A stretch of DNA of 64,000 bases from Trematomus loennbergii (GCA_012861695.1 JAAOOA010000028.1:8782470-8846469), one strand, 5' to 3'; numbered from the stretch's first letter, positions 1 through 17,914 are shown. Numbers and translations are program-made. Notes: generated by a model not told the origin, from the sequence alone.

Positions 1-4633
<4,633 letters not shown>

Positions 4634-5406
4634 CAGAGATGGCAAAAGTACACACATTCTTTACTCAAGTAGAAGCACAGATACTCGTGTTTAAAAATAC
4701 TCTGGTAAAAGTAGAAGTACTGACTAAACGTCTTTACTCAAGTAAAAGTAAAGTTGCAAGGGTTTTATCGTCATTTGTACATAGCTACAGTTTAGATATA
4801 TCAATGAAAATCTTAAGTCACAGCCTCCTCCAACAATGCAACACAATAAAACAGATAAAATAAAATAGAATAGAAATAGTGCAAGGAGAGTCTATATACA
4901 AGTACTCTACTATACTTAAGAAGTATGGGCTTCAAAATGTACTTAAGTAAAAAGTACCCATAACTACCAGCTGTTTTAAAGAGTACCTGACCTCACTTTA
5001 TATTAATAGAACAATAATGTCATTGTTAGCTAATGAATGTTTCGATGCTGAACAACGGCAAAATGACAAAGTTCTCATTGGTCCATCTTCTTTAGAGAAG
5101 ACCAGGAAATGATGGATACACGGATTGTGTTAAAATCAATAGGCACGCAATGACTCTTAATAATAATGATCACGCCACCAAACACAGATTAAAACTAAAG
5201 TAACAAACCTGTTTTGAAAATGTAAGAAGTAGAAAGTACAGGTATTTGTGTTAAAAAAGTAAGAAGTAAAAGTAAAAAGTCGTCAGAAAAATAACTAATG
5301 GAGTAAAGTACTGATACCAGAATAATTTACTTACAGTAACGAAGTATTTGTACTCTACTACTTCCCACCTAAAGGGAGTACTTTTTGCCATTACTTTTCA
5401 ACACTG
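4634..5406. mobile_element. Tol2-like hAT non-autonomous element (remnant)
   Basis: The left end starts CAGAGATGGCAAAAGTACAC and continues with many copies of the ACTCAAGTA / AAAGTAAAAGTA words characteristic of Tol2-type hAT termini. The right part (about 5215-5372) is dense in the same words and their complements (GAAGTAAAAGTAAAAAG, TACTCTACTACTTCCCACC), and the stretch ends near AACACTG. No transposase remains, so it would have been mobilised in trans. The 8 bp next to the two ends (GTAAAGGG and GTTTATGT) do not form a clean target duplication, so the exact right end is uncertain (5372 or 5406). Assignment to hAT rests on the terminal sequence style. Confidence 0.7.
4757..4903 (+). repeat. 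Interspersed repeat copy nested inside the Tol2-like element
   Basis: This segment is colinear with 47669-47812. Shared landmarks in order are GGTTTTA, GTCAT-TG-ACATA, GCTACA, CAATGAAAATC, CTCCTCCAA, ATGCAAC, AATAGTGCA and GTCTATATAC. The copy breaks the run of hAT subterminal words, so it appears to have inserted after the hAT element. The family is not identified. Confidence 0.55.
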
Positions 5407-8400
5407 GTTTATGTCAGTGGAAAACCCAGACACAGGTAGGGACAAGTTGTGAGACCTTAAGTGTAATTCTGTGGCATCACAGCTGTGAGAGCGGCACCAG
5501 CTGGCGGTGAATGCTTTAGGCCCACTGTGCTGCTGATGGATCTCTGCTCGGCTGTCCTAGCAGGGAGGGTTTTATCTACCACACCACACCTGCGGAACAA
5601 GATACTCCTCAAAATTCATCTCTTTCTCACCCATGTTGACGTTAAAGAGCACTACCTGGAGAATCACGGGCTGGGAGGCCTGACCCAGATCTGGCATCCC
5701 GGCGCCACACACAGCAGCCAGTAATATCAGTAAAGCGCGACACCACTCTCACAGAGTTATTTTCTTTCACCGTTTGTCCTCTTTCCCTTGTTTAATTTAT
5801 TTTATTTTGCCCAGCCATAGAAATGCTCTCCAGGGTAATAAGAATGAGAGACTTGCTAAAAGACTCAGTGCGTCTGAAGAAAAATGTGCTAGCGTACACT
5901 AAACAGTGAGATATTGCTCCAGTTGTTCAGCAAATTTGTTTTTTACGGTATATAATTATGGTAATTATAGTAATGTTCAGGAAAACCACTGGGAGAATAA
6001 TAATATTAATTTACATCAATGGCAATGCTTTAAAGACTTTAAGTCTCCGAATTAGCAGCTCTAGTGTTCCTCGCTCAAAGCAATAAAAAGTCCCAGTGTT
6101 TTTCCTTTTGACATTTCTGAAGGTTTTCTGAAATACAGCATACAGTTAGCATGACATTAAATAAAAGCAGAAGAGAATTTCACATTAAATATCTCTACAT
6201 TTGTTTTCGTGTAGGTGTAAACAAAAGTAAAAGTGGCACCTTTGGGTCTGCCAACTTAAATGTTAGTTCTACAGTGGATGACTTTCACGAAATTACACTG
6301 CCAGAAGCTTTTTGTCCTTCTGACCATTTTCACGGAGAAAAATATTGTGTGAAGTAAGCACCAGTAAATCCAGCTGAGCCACTCAGAATGAGAAATACTA
6401 CGGGTAAGAACGTTCTAATTTATCAGCATTAAGTCAAATGAGGAAGGGGTTGAGAGAAGTGGTGCAAGTGAGGAGTTGGGGTGAGATAGCGTGGGCGCTG
6501 AGTACACATCAGAAGGACCGCAGCATTGAAAAGAGACATCAGTGGATAATGACTTCAGCCTCCGTTCATCTCCACTAAGTGTACAAGGGCTGGTGGCACC
6601 CCACGGTGCTCTTCAATGGAATATAATTATAGTACATAGATGGATGATGGACCGTAGTGGAAAACACATGCTTTTCAGTCACTCCCTTCTCTTTTAATTT
6701 AATCAAATGGCCTGTATTTAGAAAATTAGATTAAATTCAGGCAATCAAAATAGCAAAGAGGATTTATGGTGTCACGCTAACACAGATTCATTGCTCTTTC
6801 TGTGTCTTTGACATACGTATGCATGCTCATTTCCTTTCTCACACTCACACAGACACCCTTGCACACACACACTACTGCTTATGCTGCATTAACATAAGAC
6901 TGACTACTGCTCCTCCACCAATGCGAATGGATCGCATTGATAGCGGCCGTAACAGATTCGTCAGTGGGCGTGGGCGTGGGCGAGTTGATGTAGTGTGTGT
7001 GGGCGGACATGATTTAAAACACTGAAGCTTACCGCAGTGAGACACGATGGCACTGCAGGTAGTAGAGAATTCTTAAGGTCTAGTTAAAGACAGTATATCC
7101 TCAAATAGTCTTTATTTAGACTTTTGTTAAGCTGTTATTAAGCACAAAGCAGCTCATCATGACTTCTTGAACTCTTAAATCTTTAAAAAGGGGTTTGTTA
7201 ATAGTGTCATTGTTTTTCTTGTATTTCTAAATATGTTCTTGTCTTCTTAACAATGTCTGGAATTATTATTATTTGTACTTTGATGTTAATGTCAGTGGTT
7301 AGTGGTAGACAAAGACAATGTGAGGTGCAATGGACATTGCAGCCTCTAGGGTCACTAGCAGGGCTTCAGTAACAGATATAATTGTTGGAATTATTTTAGA
7401 TGTCACATATTTGTTCATGTAAACTGAAACCATAACATTGTTTTAATAACTTGTGCATTTTGTTTATTTTAATTTAAATTTCTCTTACAATTTTTTTAAT
7501 TCAATTAAAACCATGAAAAGATTTTTTTTAATTACTTTTATTTGATATAAAAGATGCTATATATAAATGAGTCGCCTTGACAAGAAATATATTTACCGTT
7601 ATAAATAATAGAGAAGGTGAGAATTGTGGTTTTCCAGTCATTTTGTCAGGATTTAAATCAAATGCCCCTCATTCATGAATAATGTCTTCAAAAGATCACA
7701 CGTTCAAAAAAAGACCAAATAATAATCCCCAGAATTTGAGTAACAGGGTTTTCATATGACAGCTGCGATATGTACAGCTCTGCTTTGATTAAAGGGCATC
7801 TCCCTCCTTTGAGCCGGTGATAGAGTTTGCTCCTGGCTCCAGCTGGGGTTCCTGACACCATCATGCCACAGTTTATTCCCCTGCTCAGGAGGACAATCAT
7901 CTTTCAACCCTGCGGTGCCCCTAGTAGTGTGGACACTGAGAATAAATCACCACTGCCCAGCCCAGGGACATGGGAAAGCTGTTAACAAGTTCAAGAAGGG
8001 CCCGGGGTTCTGTCCAGAGAGGGAGTCAAGGGTCAAAGACTCACTGCCGGGTTAGTAGGTCAACTCCTGAGCAGGTAGGCTGGCATTTGCTTGAGCACTG
8101 ACTTATTGAATTAAATGACGCATGACCCTGGGAAATGCCAGGGCAAGTAAACAGACCAGTATAGATAACATTTTAGGGAGCTATGTGACCGCATGGCACT
8201 ACCACTTTTCCTGCTGGTGTTAGCATCTAGCTGCAGCAGTTTACCTTTTAGCCACACCTACGTCACTGAGCTTTAAGAACTATATTTTAAATCTGATAAG
8301 GCACTTTGTGATGGGAGCACGCCTTAAGGAAGTCATCCAGATTTTAGCTTGGCTGTCATATATTTCTCAAGTTTAGTTGACCTTTTGTGGATCAACGCAA

Positions 8401-10789
8401 GGCCAGGTAAACATTTGATTTGTGTTCGACAAACCAGCAAAACAAGGCCTCCTTTAGACATCTGGACCCTGAAACAAAAGCAGCTAAATGTAATTGTTTG
8501 CATCTGTTTAATACTTCTGTTACATGTCAAAACGTTTCTAATGGAGAAGGCCTGTCAATATTTACACGTAACAACATGTTTTTTATTATTCTATTGTAGC
8601 CAAAATACATAGAAACATAATCATATTCAATTAGTTTGAACATTGGGGAAACTGTGTAGAGAGGAGATTCAGTAAGTGAAATAAAATGAAGTTCCGCTTG
8701 AACTGTACTTAAGGTTAGCACAGCTTTTATTTCCTTGTTAGGAGAAGCACTTTATATTGCCTCATTGAGATTATTTAACAGTAACATGATGAACAGTGAT
8801 AGCACAAAAGCAGAGTTATGGCTTTATTTTTGCAAAATGTTAATAATCTGTGGATGAGTTCTTCCAGTTCCATTTGACCATTACATTCTGCATTTGGACA
8901 ATAGCTTAAAAGCTTTCATAGATAACAGCTACATTTCCTCAGATATTCCAATGATAGCAATCACCAAGGCCTGTTAATATAAAAAAGCTGCACATTCTAT
9001 TTGCAGTCGGAACGATTTTCAGCAACTATGCAGTTATAGTACGGTACAAAATCACTGCCTAGTCATTTGTTATTAAAGCAAAGTGTAAGTCTTGCAAAAC
9101 TTTTTCAGCATAAGAAGTTATTTCAATAACACGGCTCTAATGAAAGCATTGACAAATGAATTCCCTGACATGCATCTTCTCTTGTCTAATACCAGGATTA
9201 ACATTTTTAGACACGGCATTTTTTCTTCTTATCAGCATAAGACAGTAGGAGATAATTACATGCCGTAGCACTCCATTGCGTGTACACAACACTTCTTCAG
9301 CTACTTCAATCAATATCAGTTATGTTGAGAAGGATAAACAATTTGCCTGTTTAGAAAATGTGGAGAGCTCCATGTGTGTCACTGCAGGAGCAAACATGAT
9401 TCATTCTAAACTGTTAATAAAAGCACAGTGGTTTGTCTTGTGAATTTCAAACCAGTATGTGGATCTTTTTGAGACACCAGACAGATTATACTAAATTATA
9501 TTATGCTGAATATCTGACTATGAACCTCCTTCTATCTATAAATCTGTAACAAATGATGTAGCCAGGTAGAAATTAGTACAAATTAGAATGTGTGTGTCAG
9601 AAACCCATTTATTTAAGTAAACACCAATACAAGAATGTGATCAATTTAACGTCTCCGGACATTTCTGGTCTTTCTCCTACTTAACCTTTGACCTTCTGAC
9701 CTGCCGTCTCTCTGGTATTCGTCGGGAGCCTTTGCCAACACTCCTGATTCTGAACACATGTCGTCTGATCCTGCTAATACATCCAGACTCAAGCATGGGA
9801 CTTTTTGATTAGCGGTGACCTTATTAATTCATGATCAATTTGTTATCTTGCAGTGTGTGTGAACCTGCCAAGCCAACTCAATATCACCTCTGCTCAAAAA
9901 GTAATAAAAAGGGTGTCAGAGCAGTAAAACATTTGACTTGAAACGCAGCCAAAACACATCTTATTACCTGAACATGAACCTGTCGCTGATGTGCAGACGA
10001 GTGATAAGTTATGCAAACGCTACGTCTTTCATAGATTGCTTTCATCGAGATTTGTTACTTGTGACATTGAACTGCCTCTGAGTATTATAACCTTTTACAA
10101 GCAATTAAATTCCTTTGTTAATGGGAGTTTTGTATTTTGTTGTTGTTTTTCGGTGTTGTTTTATCATGAATCCATCAATTGGCAATATTAATGTCCGAGT
10201 GTATAACAGGATGTGGTTAAAAGCATGTCTCATAATTAAATCAGACTTAATGGAGCCTACTTTGGCATACTCTTGAATTCTGGCTATGATGAAGCTCCTC
10301 CTGTGAAAGAAGGGATCTCCTGTTCTAATTTCAATTTGACTGGATTGGTTGATTTACTTTGATGGGAATAACTTTCACAACTTGAAATATGTCAGTTTTG
10401 AGCTTAATTTAATTCATATTCCTATTTAGTATTTATTAGGAAACACATTTGTCTACAAAAGAGCCCAAATTGTTTTCGGGCATTGATTAATGCTTACATC
10501 CAAATGTTCGCTGTTGGCTTGAGATTGTGCAGAGTCAGCCATGGGAGTCACCAAAGTCACTGCAATAAGGCAATTAAACCCTTTAGATAACATAGCACAT
10601 TATCCTAACAAAGTACATATACTGTATTTTAACATTTTGAACACAGACATAATGGTTCTACATTTACACAGCCCCATAGACACTATGGTCACTTAAAAAT
10701 GTTTAGGAAAAAAACAGGCTGTCAGGTGTCACTTGCTACTGATGGGATAGCAGCAGAAAACAAAACACACCCTTACATTAAGCTTTCAT
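5407..10789. other. Non-coding stretch, no gene recognised
   Basis: About 5.4 kb with no supported gene. Minor features are a (GTGGGC)3 run near 6964-6981, CA-rich DNA at 6840-6870 and AT-rich DNA at 7440-7560. A 58-codon minus-strand frame at 5575-5748 reads like protein, but it overlaps a plus-strand frame of similar size and has no firm splice context. Confidence 0.55.
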
Positions 10790-10992
10790 TAAATATCTCT
10801 CTATTTTTAGGCATATTATGGGTCTCACATATATACAAATATATAAAAAAACATGTCTATGATGTGTTATGCTCAAAATACCAAACAGGGTTTTATTTTC
10901 TGACACTTTGTGAGTTCCCTGACACACCGGGGACACATATTTATGTATAAAAGACATCAAAAAGTGCATTTTGCATGATAGGACACCTTTAA
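10790..10992 (+). mobile_element. TTAA-family short DNA transposon, copy 1 (internally deleted)
   Basis: The right two thirds match the 41487-41841 copy closely: CAAAATACCAAACAG, then GGTTTTATTTTCTGACAC, GTGAGTTCCC, CACCGGGGACACATATTTAT, GTATAAAAGACATCA, AAGTGCATTTTGCATGATAG, ending in CCTTTAA. The left end is degraded and its exact start is unclear. Much of the interior found in copy 4 is missing. No coding capacity. Confidence 0.7.
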
Positions 10993-13900
10993 GTCAATAT
11001 CAAACTGGATGACTGAAGTAAAACAAAAAAAATTCAGTCTGATTTTGAGTCTACATCTTGTTATTGGGGAGGGGGAGGTAGTACAATAACATGCTGACAT
11101 TCTGTTCTGAGTTCACAACCGTGCTCTTTCTGAACCTCCCTGTTGGATTAGGTTGCCGTCTCCTGTTTATTTGCGGCCTACATTTAGCTTGAATAGCTTT
11201 TGACGTTCTCCTTTGACTTCTCTTACACTAAAGCAGGATTGCTGCCGACTGGATGTTTTTAACGCCTCTTTCTCTGTAAACTCCTAGAAGCATAATGCAT
11301 AAGAATCCCAGGGGTGTTTGTGGTCACAAGGTTTCTGAGATGCTGGAGGCATATCAGCCACATGTCAACATGCCAAGTTCGAATCGCTTACAGTGGATCA
11401 CATCTTGCCTATTTTAACATTTAGTGAAGCAGCAAATGTACAGGCCAAACCTGTCTGCAAGCTTTATGCTTTATTTATAAGGAAGTGACAGACTGGAGTC
11501 CCTTGTGTTGAGAAGGAGACTGAAAACAAATAGCAGCTACTGCAATCTTCATCGCTTCACGTCATTTACATTGATTAAGACACTAAATTACCAACATCCA
11601 AAGCTCAGTACAGAGAGACATTTTTAATTGCCCATCATGATACATTTATCATCACCTGGCTTGTCCTTATGTATGCTTATTTCAAAAATGTATAAATTAT
11701 GTATTGGATTGCCACGAGACTAAATGTGAATTTCAAATGCGATGAAATTGCAATCAAAGAAAAACCTAGCCAGGGAAACACACACAGACACAGAGAGCAC
11801 ATCTTGATTCAGAGTAGGGTTCAAATGATTCAACAGTTTTCAGAGAATATAAATACGAGCAGGTCATCTATTGTTACGCAACGTAAAAGGAAAATCCACC
11901 AAATCATCCATGTTTCATCGAGCAACACTGACAACTAAATACTTCATGAAATTCTTGTTTACAATGTCAGATTATTCCAATGCAAGCAAACAGTAAAAGA
12001 AAATGCGAATAAAGACAAATATGTTAAAAAAAACACGTTGTTGTTGGTTAATATGATATGAAAATACATTTATTTTACACATAACCTACTGCAGAAGCAG
12101 ACACACAGCAAGATTATGTTAATGTTGAAGTTTAACCAAAGTGGCTACCACGGTGCTGAATAACTAAGCCAAAAATGGCAGTTACTCGAATTTCCATTTG
12201 ATGCTGTCTTCCACCATTTAAAAATGCCAAACATTACAGCAGGAAGAAACATGTAACAGCCTGGTACAAGACAACTTTTGGTGTTTATGGCTTATCTTCC
12301 CACAACTGCATCAGGGCGAGTTTTTTAAAAACTCACCCGTTTAAAATATATTCATAATCAAGGTTGTGGCTGCCGAGGATCAACTTAGCCCATTTTCGGA
12401 ATAGCGAGGAGTTAGTCAGAGACAAAACTGTCCACATGGCTATGTCCGGACACCCACATTGAGCTTTATGTCTCATACAGAAGTTATGGGTGGGACAACA
12501 TCCCCTCTGTTACCATACAGCTTATGGTTAAACCCACAGGTGACTAGCGGCAAATCAGCACATGAAGAGCATCAGTCCGTGTTTACAACAGCACTACGTT
12601 TGGAAATGTACAACAGATTGTTCAGATATTCAAGACTCTTGAAAATCAGAGTAGCAAAGCACCCATGGCCAAGAAGTGGAAAGCAGAAACAGTCAGCCAA
12701 TTCCCCTTAAGTCCAAGAACACATGCAGCCTTGGTATGGCAAGGCTATTAACATAAACACTGATAATGACTTCTCACTGAGAAACAGGGGCCCACTATGT
12801 GTTTTCCACAATAGCTACACCATCCAATTATCTACAGATGTTAACTTCACAGAATGCTGGTTCACCACATCTGTTTGTTGGTGGGAGATCTCATTATAAC
12901 AAGGCTCTTTTAAACCCCAGCATAAAGCACGGCTTGGAACATTTTATTGCATCGTGTAGAGCATTTACAACCAACATTCCTGACTGCTGTAAAAGTTTGC
13001 ATGTAAAACATGATGAATATCAACAGTCAGTAAAATCTTCATCAGAGCTGCCGATTACGCTCCACAAGCCTCTGTGTCAACCTTTCCTCCATGTTGTATC
13101 ACTCAGGCAAAATGTTTGTAATTTTCCCCAGACACTGTATTTCAATTTATGAAATATAAATTTTTGAGAATATATCAGCCTTAAATCGCACACTGGATCT
13201 GTAATTACACTACAAGCGCTTAATTATTTTCATTATCGATTTTCTTTCTAATTAGTGGATTAATTAATTGTTATTCATTTCTGGGGGAAACAAAGCAAAG
13301 ACCAGTAGCAAATCCTCCTATTGGACAAGCTGGAGTCGCATAATGTTTGGCTGTTTTGCTTCACAACTGACCGACATTGCAGTTGTACAGTTTCCAGTTG
13401 GCCATTACGAAAATGGACAATACAAATGTAAAATAGGTGAGGGAAGTGTGCCCAGTGCAAATGTTGTCACACTTTTCCCAAGGAAGGTAAGTAGGTAGAT
13501 CAACGTTGAACCAAGAAGCTGGTATGTAATGTGTCTCATGTATATTTTGAATAGGATAATCATTTTGATTACCACCTTTGCTGATATTTGAAAGGATTAT
13601 TCAAAATGCCATATTTCTAGATCACAGCAATTCACTAAGTGGCTGTTTTATTACGAAAGGAACTGATGAACAAAACTCTTAATATAGGAGTCATGTATAA
13701 ACTGTAACCATCCTTCAATTGTCTGTAGGACAACCTGTATTAGTATTCCTCTCTACTACAGTGATTCTTTTGATTGAAAGTTAGTACAGAAAAAATTGCA
13801 TAAAAGAGCTTTATCTGGTATTTAGGACTGACCTGTATTTCTGTTTGCTGGGACTAGATTTTGTTTTGAATATGTTGCCTTAGTTAATATTTATGCTTTG

Positions 13901-16074
13901 TTTTGCACCTTCCAACCCCACACAAACCTCCTGCACACATCACAGACTATACTACTTTCCACATCCCCTGTTGTGAATATTTTAATTGGTTTAATTAGAT
14001 TTAATTAAATATTCTTTGCCAACTGTTACTCCTTGCGTGTCTCCCTTTAGTTGTAGCGCCTTGAGCCAGGTCACAACACCCTTTGTTACATTCTCTATTT
14101 CCCTTAAAGAGTCAAACCCTTAAAATGGAAGGCAGGGTTGCCTATCCCCCGTAGAGAACGTTCAGCACTATGGTATCTTCGAAAATATACCTCTCACCCA
14201 AATTACGGAAATTGCAAAGTAGACATTCTCGCATGTCAGGGACACAGTGGGAGCACGTGTGTGAAACCTCTTTTATTTCATTATACCATCAGGACATGCG
14301 ATGTCAAGCGGAGGTCCCATGCTGATAATATAATTGGCTCCTTGTATGGCAGAAGCAAAAGCATGACACCGTGCTCCCCATGAGGAAGACGAGGAAATTG
14401 AGGAGTAGCAAAACCTTGTTGACGTGGGCACATGCATACATCTGTGACAAGTTACAGTGTTAGCACGTAATTACTGTGCGCCTACAACAAGAAGGAAGCA
14501 AGAGTAAACCGTTAAACAAGAGTTCGAATGGCTGTACTGAATAACTCCAAAACATTTCAGATACTTGTAATATCAGCCTAATTTTAAGTGACATCTCAAC
14601 TTATTCAAAAGTAAAGATACTACGAAAGGGCTTTGGAGAGGCATTTTACACTCCAATGTTGAGCCAAAATTGAGGCCCCTCAGGTTAAGAACATAAATCA
14701 CTGTTAAATTGGAGGTTTGTGATGAATTTACATACAGTGTTTGCAAACGGTGCCCTCTATAAGGATCTTGTAGGCACGGAGGCAGCGAAAACATGACCTT
14801 TAAAAGCTGCTTTGTTGAGCAATCCATTCTTGCACACACTGCAGTACCCAGCTTGCGTGTCCCCAGTAGAATTAGGTTGATTGAGCATGGCCTAAATTGG
14901 ATCAACCATATCTTGCATGCTGGAAGCCAGGGCCCGTTAAATCGGCTGGACTGCGAGGCGGCCAAATACTTGGCTGTTTAGTTTTTGCAGGACAGTTTCC
15001 AACCCAAAGCCCGGGAGAGTTATAAACCCATGGGTGTGTGGGACGGACTGCTGTCATATTGCATTGCTCATTTAGGTATGCTGAATGTTGCAGAACACTC
15101 TTCTCTCCGAGTGTACCATATTCAGCACATTGTCATTGCTGAATGCACTGCTTTTTGGTGTCTAACTATCTTAAACCCCAAAAACGAAATTACACTGCAG
15201 CAAAGTTTATGGGAATGACTGTTTAAATGACTATATTTTGGCCACCTGTCAAGCACACTAGCAACATTACCTTAACTATGTGTCTGTTTACAGGGTTTAA
15301 GAAACGACTCATCTCATTAGTTTTTGCCATGCACAGGGCAAGTGAAGATGGACAGTGGTCGTGTATCAGAAGCTCTCAGCCTTACCACCCTCAAGAGTCA
15401 CATTATGTGAAAGAGAGGCAAATTTACAATCTTACTTGGTGCCACACTAACAACTGACTGCACCAATAAAGAAGACTCTAACCCTCCCTAAATGTAATCG
15501 CTGGAGAAGCTATTAGTATCAATCAGATCTCAGTGGAAAAGGCCATTTGAGGGAAAATGAGGCTCAAATCAGCTCTGCAAAAAAAAATTGATGTGGAATA
15601 TTAAGATTTATCGCTGCTCTTAACCCCCCCAACTCACAACACACACCTCCCCTTGAACACACACCTCCTTCTTTTTCATGTTATGCTCTCTCTCCTCTCC
15701 CATTTCTTTCCCAAGTGTGCACCCCCCCCCAGGCTGCAGATGGAGATGTGCCATGGGAGATTAATCTCCAGCACAGTCAGAGGGCTCCTGAGATTATAAT
15801 TATGCCCCAAAAAGGGAGAGAATCAAAAGTGAGGAATGCCGTCACATTAATAATGTATGAGCAACAACAGAGACATTTTTTTTATTTCAGCTGAGGGACC
15901 AACTGCATGGGACTTCCGTCATACCTGTCCTCACTGGAGGGTTGCCTAATGGATAGGTATGGTAGCATTCAGGATATTAGTGGTGGTGGATAACAGAAGA
16001 ATGTGATTTTGTGTATTAGATAGATCAATAGGTATTGGGGGGTGACAGCTAGCCATGGGTCCCCTTAAAGGTCA
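10993..16074. other. Non-coding stretch with one weak exon candidate
   Basis: About 5 kb, mostly AT-rich, without an established gene. It includes a short hairpin at 12314-12338 (11 of 12 pairs), a TAAT-rich patch at 13201-13270, a C9 run at 15722-15730, and the plus-strand exon candidate listed separately. A 130-codon minus frame at 14573-14965 has no recognisable domain. Confidence 0.5.
13383..13486 (+). CDS. Candidate internal exon, Ig-like appearance (low confidence)
   Basis: A 104-nt interval preceded by a good 3' splice context (a T-rich stretch with GTTTTGCTTC, a CTGAC branch-point-like word, then GCAG) and followed by AAG|GTAAGT. Only one frame is open, giving 34 codons that start in phase 2 and end in phase 0. 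The peptide contains NGQYKCKIGEGSVPSANVV. A Tyr-x-Cys motif after Gly followed by alternating hydrophobic residues resembles the end of an immunoglobulin-type fold, but this is an impression, not a domain match. No partner exon was found nearby, so it may be a relic or a chance pairing. It lies on the strand opposite to the gene proposed for 32-62 kb. Confidence 0.25.
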
Positions 16075-16303
16075 CCTATTATGCAAAATCCACTTTTTCA
16101 TGTCTTTTACATAAACATGTGTCCCCTCCGTGTAAAGAGATTCTGAAAGTTTCAGGAAAAAAGATTCGCTCACTTGTCCTGATCCATTTATATAATCAGA
16201 TTGTGGCCACTTTCTGATGTCATAATGATTTTTTGGCTTGTGTAACCATATATCTGAGACCTATAATATATTGATGAAAAACAGCATAATAGGGGACCTT
16301 TAA
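16075..16303 (-). mobile_element. TTAA-family short DNA transposon, copy 2
   Basis: A 229-bp element bounded by TTAA at both ends. The left end reads TTAAAGGTCACCTATTATGC and the complement of the right end is TTAAAGGTCCCCTATTATGC, so 19 of 20 bases match. Its left part (GCAAAATCCACTTTTTCATG, TCTTTTACATAAACATGTGT) matches the reverse complement of the right part of copy 4, so the family lies in the opposite orientation here. The TTAA ends are as in piggyBac-type insertions, but the superfamily is not proven. No ORF. Confidence 0.8.
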
Positions 16304-17824
16304 TATCACCACCGTCTCAATGACTGTCTGGGTTCCTAAAATATAACCCGTTTATTACTGCTGACAGTACAGACAGAAAAGGATGTAACATGATAAACTG
16401 CAGAGAGATTTTGAAAGAGAATATTATTGTTGACCAACTTTGATCCCGCTTTGTTGACTGATCTGTCAGATCGGTAGGGAACAGCTGAGCCCCCCGGCAG
16501 GTGTGCAGGCTACCTGTTTAGATCGCTTATGATTAATAATGGTGCGAAAACATTCGCAAGAAAAGTGTGAAAACATTTTGCCTTTGAGTGACATTGATTA
16601 TTATTCGAATTGTCACTTAGAGATAAAGTGAAGAGTAACTTATGGTCTTTTGGAGACTTTTGTTTGGAGAAAAAAAACTGAAGAATATGTAATGATGTTC
16701 AGCAAATGGCAAAGATCTGAACATAATGGTTCATAATACGATTTAATACAATAATACAAGAGGCTAATGATAGTCATAATTGCCTCTATTATATATTGGC
16801 TGATTCGATTTTATTCAAATGAAATGCGAAATAATTTATAAAAACTATATGCAACACATCTCATCCACTTGCTGTTTGTAACTGTATATTGCCTCTCCAT
16901 GTGGGGTAAATGCATGAATAAGTGCTATTTGTCCTCTAGCAATTTGTAATATTGAAGTGATGCTTTGGAGCACAAATGAGCTCATTTGTTTCCCATTGCA
17001 AAGTAACTCTCACTGCTGCTTACAGAAATCATCTCAGCTTGCCGTGAGTATTTGTGAAGCCATTTTAACTTATTTAGTTGTAGCTATGTGGTCTATTACC
17101 GATAACAATTATCGTTATTGCGTTAATAAAGCATCACAATTTAGTCATTATGTATCGGAGATTTTTCTCATTGTACAGTATGTGGGCTGCCCGCTAAGGA
17201 GCCTTCTGCATGATTTACTCCAAAGGGCAATCATGGCAATAATGCTGTAATGGACTGAAGACAAATAGACGAATAATGAGACAAAAAAATCAATAAATAA
17301 GAAATGGGCATGAAATTAGCACATATACGCACAATTAGGGAGACACACACACAAACACTCACACCGGATGAAGTAAATCAGCATTTAGGAGTTGGAGCTG
17401 GCAGACTGCCCCGACCCTTATTCAGCAGTGTGACGTGCAGACTGACAAGAGAGACAAAAAGAAGCTGTTTAACGTTCATGACTCATGCAATTACGCATGT
17501 CTGTCTAATGGGGCCACCATTATTTGACAGGAAAAGAAGGGTGAGACACACCAGGAGCAGAGTTGTCTTTTCAGACACTGTGTCATCCTTTCACACAACA
17601 CTTCTTTATTTAGAAAACAAAACACTTTTCCCCCCAATGACGGGAAGTATGAAAATCTTAATTGCAGCTTGTTGGCATGAATGAGCAGCATCAGGCATGT
17701 GTGAGAAAGGGATGAACGACCATTTCAGGTTTTAAATGAGCAATAATGTGACGCATAGGATTACAAAGAGAAAGTAAATGAAGGATTTTTCACATATTTA
17801 AAATTGAAAGTGATACAAAGTAAA
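16304..17824. other. Non-coding stretch, no gene recognised
   Basis: About 1.5 kb of AT-rich DNA with homeodomain-like TAAT words. The 126-codon plus frame at 17304-17684 has no recognisable domain. The part around 16960-17250 has balanced, non-repetitive composition and could be a conserved regulatory element, which needs a cross-species alignment to test. Confidence 0.5.
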
Positions 17825-17914
17825 GTGTTTTTATTGCATGTACAGCACTTTGGCTCGACCAAAAATCGTTTTTAAAATGTGCTATATAAATAAAACTTGA
17901 TTTGATTTGATTTT
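17825..17914 (+). mobile_element. LINE 3' tail fragment (L2/CR1-like)
   Basis: Contains ACAGCACTTTGG, then AAAATGTGCTATATAAATAA, and ends in a short TTGAT microsatellite (TTGATTTGATTTGATT). This arrangement, with the GTGCTATATAAATAA word followed by a short tandem tail, is typical of the 3' ends of L2/CR1-type LINEs in fish. The 5' limit is not clear and no reverse transcriptase frame is present, as expected for a 5'-truncated copy. Confidence 0.6.

Noticed and set aside
7029..7048. 20-nt minus-strand interval between CTGCAG and GTAAGC
   Set aside because: Splice sites look fair, but the exon is extremely short, the pyrimidine tract is modest and no reading frame can be tested on its own.
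12314..12338. GGGCGAGTTTTTTAAAAACTCACCC hairpin resembling a bacterial terminator
   Set aside because: The surroundings are eukaryotic and no gene ends here; a short stem with one mismatch is not meaningful alone.
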